DNA of 10,931 bases, taken from Micavibrio aeruginosavorus (lineage in GTDB: Bacteria; Pseudomonadota; Alphaproteobacteria; UBA9219). Shown here one piece after another: positions 8,719 to 10,931 of the stretch. The stretch spans positions 1,666 to 12,596 of the forward strand of contig DYNT01000022.1 in the NCBI GenBank assembly GCA_020720905.1. The letters are read 5' to 3'. How positions within the stretch are numbered: position 1 is the first letter of the stretch; each line of letters begins with the position of its first letter. A program made the translations under genes and the position numbers. A model generated the notes under the pieces. It saw only the letters and a program-made list of their open reading frames with translations, was not told the origin of the DNA and made no database searches.

Positions 8719-8736
8719 CCTAAACGCTGAACGCTG
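8719..8736. repeat. Degenerate single arm of the 7-base-unit repeat family, nuoB-nuoC gap
   Basis: CCTAAACGCTGAACGCTG consists of TAAACGC TGAACGC TG, the same 7-base period and unit pattern (YRAAYGC) as the TAAATGC units in the E-F and F-G gaps, also introduced by CC. No matching inverted arm is visible nearby. It may be a decayed or solo arm. Confidence 0.4.
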
Positions 8737-8753
8737 GCCTCTGTCCTCCCGCA

Positions 8754-9335
8754 TCATTCCCCACGCCTTTCTGCGCTTTGACGGCAATCAATCATCATGG
8801 GCTTGCCGCCTTGGCGGATTTTGCGATGCAATTGCAGCAGGCCGTACACCAGCGCCTCGGCGCTAGGCGGACAACCCGGAACATAAATATCCACGGGCAC
8901 GATGCGGTCACACCCACGCACCACGGCATAGGAATAATGGTAATACCCGCCGCCGTTCGCGCACGAGCCCATCGAGATCACCCACCTTGGCTCTGGCATT
9001 TGATCGTAAAGCTGGCGAAGCGCAGGCGCCATCTTGTTCGTCAGTGTTCCCGCCACGATCATCACGTCTGACTGCCGTGGACTGGGGCGCGGCATCATGC
9101 CAAAGCGATCCAGATCATAGCGGCTCATGTACGCGTGGATCATCTCAATCCCGCAGCAGGCAAGGCCGAACGTCATGGGCCACATTGATCCCGTTCGCGC
9201 CCACGCCATCAGATCGTCCAGCTTGGCCAGCATAAAGCCCTTGTTCTGCACCTCGCCGCCGATAAGCCGCGCCGAAGCCTCCATCCTCTCGCGCAAAGCG
9301 GGATCATTGGGTAGAACAAATTCGTTTAGTTTCAT
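8754..9335 (-). CDS. nuoB: NADH-quinone oxidoreductase subunit B (cluster N2)
   Basis: NuoB is the PSST-type subunit that carries N2, the terminal 4Fe-4S cluster donating electrons to quinone. The 193-residue product has all four ligands: the tandem Cys60-Cys61 in FGLACCGIEM, Cys125 in SMGSCANGGGYY, and Cys155 in YVPGCPPSAEAL. Other family segments include MMPRPSPRQSDVMIVAGTLTNKMAPALR without a break. The ATG at 9335 has GGAGG four bases upstream, just inside the nuoA-nuoB gap. The C-terminal tail after PMMIDCRQ is short and charged. Repeat-filled gaps flank the gene on both sides. Confidence 0.97.
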   Translation of the reverse strand: MKLNEFVLPNDPALRERMEASARLIGGEVQNKGFMLAKLDDLMAWARTGSMWPMTFGLACCGIEMIHAYMSRYDLDRFGMMPRPSPRQSDVMIVAGTLTNKMAPALRQLYDQMPEPRWVISMGSCANGGGYYHYSYAVVRGCDRIVPVDIYVPGCPPSAEALVYGLLQLHRKIRQGGKPMMIDCRQSAERRGE

Positions 9336-9348
9336 GCAACCTCCACCA

Positions 9349-9473
9349 CGTCATCGCGAGCGGAGGCGTAGCCGGAGCGTGGCGATCCAGCTGCCGAGCG
9401 TCCGCGAGGCATATGACTCTTTTGCGCCGCAGGCGCGGCGCAGATGGATTGCTTCGCTTCACTCGCAATGACG
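9349..9473 (-). repeat. Family 1 palindromic repeat, nuoA-nuoB gap
   Basis: The outer arms CGTCATCGCGAG (from 9349) and CTCGCAATGACG (ending 9473) are inverted. The core has an imperfect hairpin with a TC loop (TGCCGAGCG/CGCGAGGCA), the ATATGACTCTTTT middle, and a perfect 8-bp hairpin at 9423-9442 (TGCGCCGC/GCGGCGCA). The middle and second stem closely match the copy in nuoL. In the nuo direction the element has an open frame (VIASEAKQSICAAP, then KSHMPRGRSAAGS), the same frame that nuoL uses in its copy. Confidence 0.85.
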
Positions 9474-9501
9474 AAAAAGGAAATGAAAGATGAAACAGCT
9501 T

Positions 9502-9870
9502 TCAATCCCATTCGAGCGCCCCCTTCTTCCATTCATAAATAAAACCGACCGTTAGCACGCCAAGAAACACCATCATCGAGCCGAACCCAAGCCAGCCAAT
9601 AGCACCAAGGACAATCGCCCACGGAAACAGAAAGGCGATTTCCAAATCAAAAATAATGAACAAAATGGCGATCAGGTAAAAACGCACATCGACCTTCGTC
9701 CGCGCATCGCCAAAGGGCGGGAAGCCGCATTCATACGTTTCATTTTTGTGCTTATCGGGACGATGCTTGGCCAATAAAAACGACAAAGCCACGGCCGCCA
9801 GCGCGACAAAAAGCGCGACGACCATAAAGACAGCGATAGGGGCATAAGGAACTAAAAGCGAATCGGACAC
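9502..9870 (-). CDS. nuoA: NADH-quinone oxidoreductase subunit A
   Basis: NuoA (ND3-like) is a small three-helix membrane subunit beside the quinone cavity. The conserved loop and second helix are unmistakable: YECGFPPFGDAR, then VDVRFYLIAILFIIFDLEIA and FLFPWA. I chose the GTG at 9870-9868 (VSDSLLVPYAPIAVFMVV), giving 122 residues, because NuoA proteins normally begin only a few residues before this (Y)xPI segment. An in-frame ATG at 9909 would add 13 unrelated residues (MLRVSSPCDRPSL). Neither start has a convincing Shine-Dalgarno sequence, so the exact start is uncertain while the gene identity is not. It is the first nuo gene of the operon. Confidence 0.95.
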   Translation of the reverse strand: MSDSLLVPYAPIAVFMVVALFVALAAVALSFLLAKHRPDKHKNETYECGFPPFGDARTKVDVRFYLIAILFIIFDLEIAFLFPWAIVLGAIGWLGFGSMMVFLGVLTVGFIYEWKKGALEWD

Positions 9871-9915
9871 GAGTGAAGGCCTGTCACAAGGAGACGAGAC
9901 CCTCAACATCCACTG

Positions 9916-9945
9916 ATTACATCAAAAAATCAATGATTCGATCAA
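9916..9945 (-). promoter_or_regulatory. Weak candidate promoter upstream of nuoA
   Basis: TTGATC (9940-9945) and TGTAAT (9916-9921) are separated by 18 bases within an AT-rich run. The 124 bases between the upstream gene and the nuoA GTG contain nothing else convincing. A GGGCT/AGCCC pair around 9954-9978 could form only a 5-bp stem. Transcription might instead come from the promoter upstream of the 199-residue protein gene. Confidence 0.3.
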
Positions 9946-9994
9946 ACACGACAGGGCTGCCCCCCAATAAAAAAGCCCTTTACCTAGTCAGCCA

Positions 9995-10594
9995 TCAGAG
10001 GTATTTGGCGATAAGAATCTGACTAAAGCGCCGACGATCGTGAGCAGCCTTAGCTTTCCTCTTCAAAGCGGCACCCCACGTGGTCTGACATGGATCCGCT
10101 GGCTGTCCCACAACAGGCGTAAACAAGATTTTATCATTCTTCCCACCCCTTCGCGTATCTTGAAACATTGTGGCTCGAAAAACCGTTTTAAAAGACTGCG
10201 CCCCCTCACTTTTGAAAAGCTGAAAGCCTTCACGAATCAAAACCTTTAAGAAAATGGCGTTGGGTTCTTTATCCAAATTACGGTACGCCACAATTCTGTA
10301 ATTCGAAAGACCGCCTAAAAAACGGCTCGTATCGGGCCATTCATGCGCCTCAAGAACCAGTGGAGCAACTTCCGCTTGGGTCGGCAAAGAAATCTTCGTC
10401 ACTTTTTGACTCAAGGCCAAAAAAGCAGCCGCCTCAAAAAAATCAAAAATATTTTGATCGGTCGAATGACTCCCACCGCGATAAATCAGAATAGATTTTT
10501 GATGAGAGGCCTCCCCCGCGTTGTCCGCGTTAAAAACTACAGGAGGATGAAGCGCCGCGAATATCCTTTGCGCAATATTTCCAGAACTCATCAT
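9995..10594 (-). CDS. Hypothetical protein, 199 residues
   Basis: I do not recognise this protein. It has no signal peptide, no membrane segment and no metal or nucleotide motif I can name. It looks like a soluble protein with mixed helix and strand. The central part (about residues 33-135) has alternating hydrophobic stretches (KSILIYRGG, FDFFEAAAFLALSQ, NYRIVAYRN, AIFLKVLIREGF). The C-terminal 25 residues are strongly basic (ALKRKAKAAHDRRRFSQ). Support for it being real: AAAGGAAA five bases before a tandem ATG-ATG (10594 and 10591), a promoter at a sensible distance upstream, and same-strand placement before nuoA. It reads less GC-rich than the nuo genes, which could mean separate ancestry. 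The gap to nuoA is 124 bases without a clear terminator, so co-transcription is possible. Confidence 0.65.
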   Translation of the reverse strand: MMSSGNIAQRIFAALHPPVVFNADNAGEASHQKSILIYRGGSHSTDQNIFDFFEAAAFLALSQKVTKISLPTQAEVAPLVLEAHEWPDTSRFLGGLSNYRIVAYRNLDKEPNAIFLKVLIREGFQLFKSEGAQSFKTVFRATMFQDTRRGGKNDKILFTPVVGQPADPCQTTWGAALKRKAKAAHDRRRFSQILIAKYL

Positions 10595-10616
10595 AATTTC
10601 CTTTCATCGATAAGGT

Positions 10617-10646
10617 GAGGTTAAAACCGTTTTTCTCAACAACCTC
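10617..10646 (-). other. Possible 5' leader hairpin of the hypothetical gene
   Basis: In the transcript GAGGTT (10641-10646) can pair with AACCTC (10617-10622), with an inner AAAAC/GTTTT pairing. The structure sits between the candidate promoter and the Shine-Dalgarno site. It is weak and may have no function. Confidence 0.25.
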
Positions 10647-10680
10647 TTCCCTTTTTCGGATATAGCTCCGCGTGGCACTG

Positions 10681-10709
10681 TCAATAGCACAAGAAGCGTC
10701 CCTTGTCAA
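10681..10709 (-). promoter_or_regulatory. Sigma70-like promoter for the hypothetical gene
   Basis: TTGACA (10704-10709) and TATTGA (10681-10686) have a 17-base spacer. The -35 box is consensus and lies inside the short palindrome CCCTTGACAAGGG. A second TTGACA (10679-10684) followed by TATATC has only a 14-base spacer and is less likely. Transcription would begin about 80 bases before the ATG at 10594. The rest of 10710-10844 is AT-rich and shows no gene. Confidence 0.55.
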
Positions 10710-10844
10710 GGGGTTTTTCACGCTTTATGCTGTTTTTTTCCTTAACCATAAAAACGCTTCCCCCATTTGAACCCATTTTAATGGTTTCACAAGAAAAATG
10801 TTAGGCTTAGGGAAGGCAGGATGCGTGGGGATGGGGGCAAAGCC

Positions 10845-10865
10845 AAAAACGCCATAAAAATGGCG
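10845..10865 (-). terminator. Intrinsic terminator after tRNA-Asp
   Basis: In the transcript CGCCAU pairs with AUGGCG around a UUUU loop and is followed at once by UUUUU. The 5' side of the stem includes the last five bases of the tRNA, with its encoded CCA end, so terminator and tRNA overlap. Confidence 0.65.
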
Positions 10866-10931
10866 CGAGAGACGGGACTTGAACCCGCGACCTTCGGCGT
10901 GACAGGCCGACGCTCTAACCAACTGAGCTAC
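10861..10931 (-). tRNA. tRNA-Asp (anticodon GTC), 5' end cut by window edge
   Basis: From position 7 onward the sequence folds as a tRNA. The D arm is GCTCAGTTGGTTAGAGC. The anticodon arm is TCGGC-CTGTCAC-GCCGA with anticodon GTC. The T arm is GCGGG-TTCAAGT-CCCGT. The acceptor strand CTCTCGC is followed by discriminator G and an encoded CCA at 10863-10861. The first six bases (expected GCGAGA from pairing) lie beyond the window. Confidence 0.95.

Noticed and set aside
9332..9532. 66-codon minus-strand frame across the nuoA-nuoB gap
   Set aside because: Translation of the family 1 repeat plus parts of nuoA and nuoB in the wrong frame; useful only for comparing repeat frames.
9916..9950. FNR-like site (TTGAT-ATCA pattern) upstream of nuoA
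   Set aside because: Half-site spacing is 3 rather than 4 bases and the region is simply rich in TGAT/ATCA; not distinguishable from chance.
9950..9985. Terminator between the hypothetical gene and nuoA
   Set aside because: Only a 5-bp GGGCT/AGCCC stem with a long loop, and no T-run after it in the nuo direction.
10725..10922. 65-codon minus-strand frame overlapping tRNA-Asp
   Set aside because: The GFKSRLSRH-type peptide is the usual artefact of translating a tRNA T arm.

Overview
The window holds most of an alphaproteobacterial-type NADH:quinone oxidoreductase (respiratory complex I, NDH-1) operon. It is read entirely on the minus strand, so gene order runs from high to low coordinates. 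Separate nuoC and nuoD genes, a NuoG without the extra N7 cluster cysteines, and the uninterrupted order nuoA-B-C-D-E-F-G-H-I-J-K-L all fit Alphaproteobacteria. The sequence does not fix the order or genus. The GC content is moderately high and intergenic palindromic repeats are abundant.

Layout, in the direction of transcription: a tRNA-Asp(GTC) gene, cut by the right edge (10861-10931), ends in a compact intrinsic terminator. About 250 bases of AT-richer DNA follow, with a good sigma70-like promoter, then an unrecognised 199-residue protein (9995-10594). After a 124-base gap come nuoA, nuoB, nuoC, nuoD, nuoE, nuoF, nuoG, nuoH, nuoI, nuoJ, nuoK and the first 56 codons of nuoL, which runs off the left edge. 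NuoE, F and G form the NADH-oxidising module. NuoB, C, D and I form the quinone-reducing connecting module. NuoA, H, J, K and L are membrane and proton-pumping subunits. All catalytic motifs that can be checked by eye (FMN/NADH site, iron-sulfur cluster cysteines, quinone-site His/Tyr, NuoK membrane glutamates) are intact, so the enzyme should be functional.

The most interesting part is the repeats. Most nuo genes overlap by 4-8 bases or nearly touch. The four exceptions (A-B, B-C, E-F, F-G) are gaps of 138-190 bases, and all four are largely filled with palindromic repeats of two families. Family 1 (about 120 bases, at 8581-8699 and 9349-9473) has outer inverted arms and a core of two GC-rich hairpins. 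A third copy of the same core, with a different arm, lies inside the start of nuoL (1-88) and stays in frame, adding a repeat-encoded peptide after the first membrane segment. This resembles the in-frame palindromic elements known from Rickettsia. Family 2 consists of long inverted repeats built from 7-base units of the type TAAATGC (4655-4773 and 6076-6186), with a degenerate single arm at 8719-8736.
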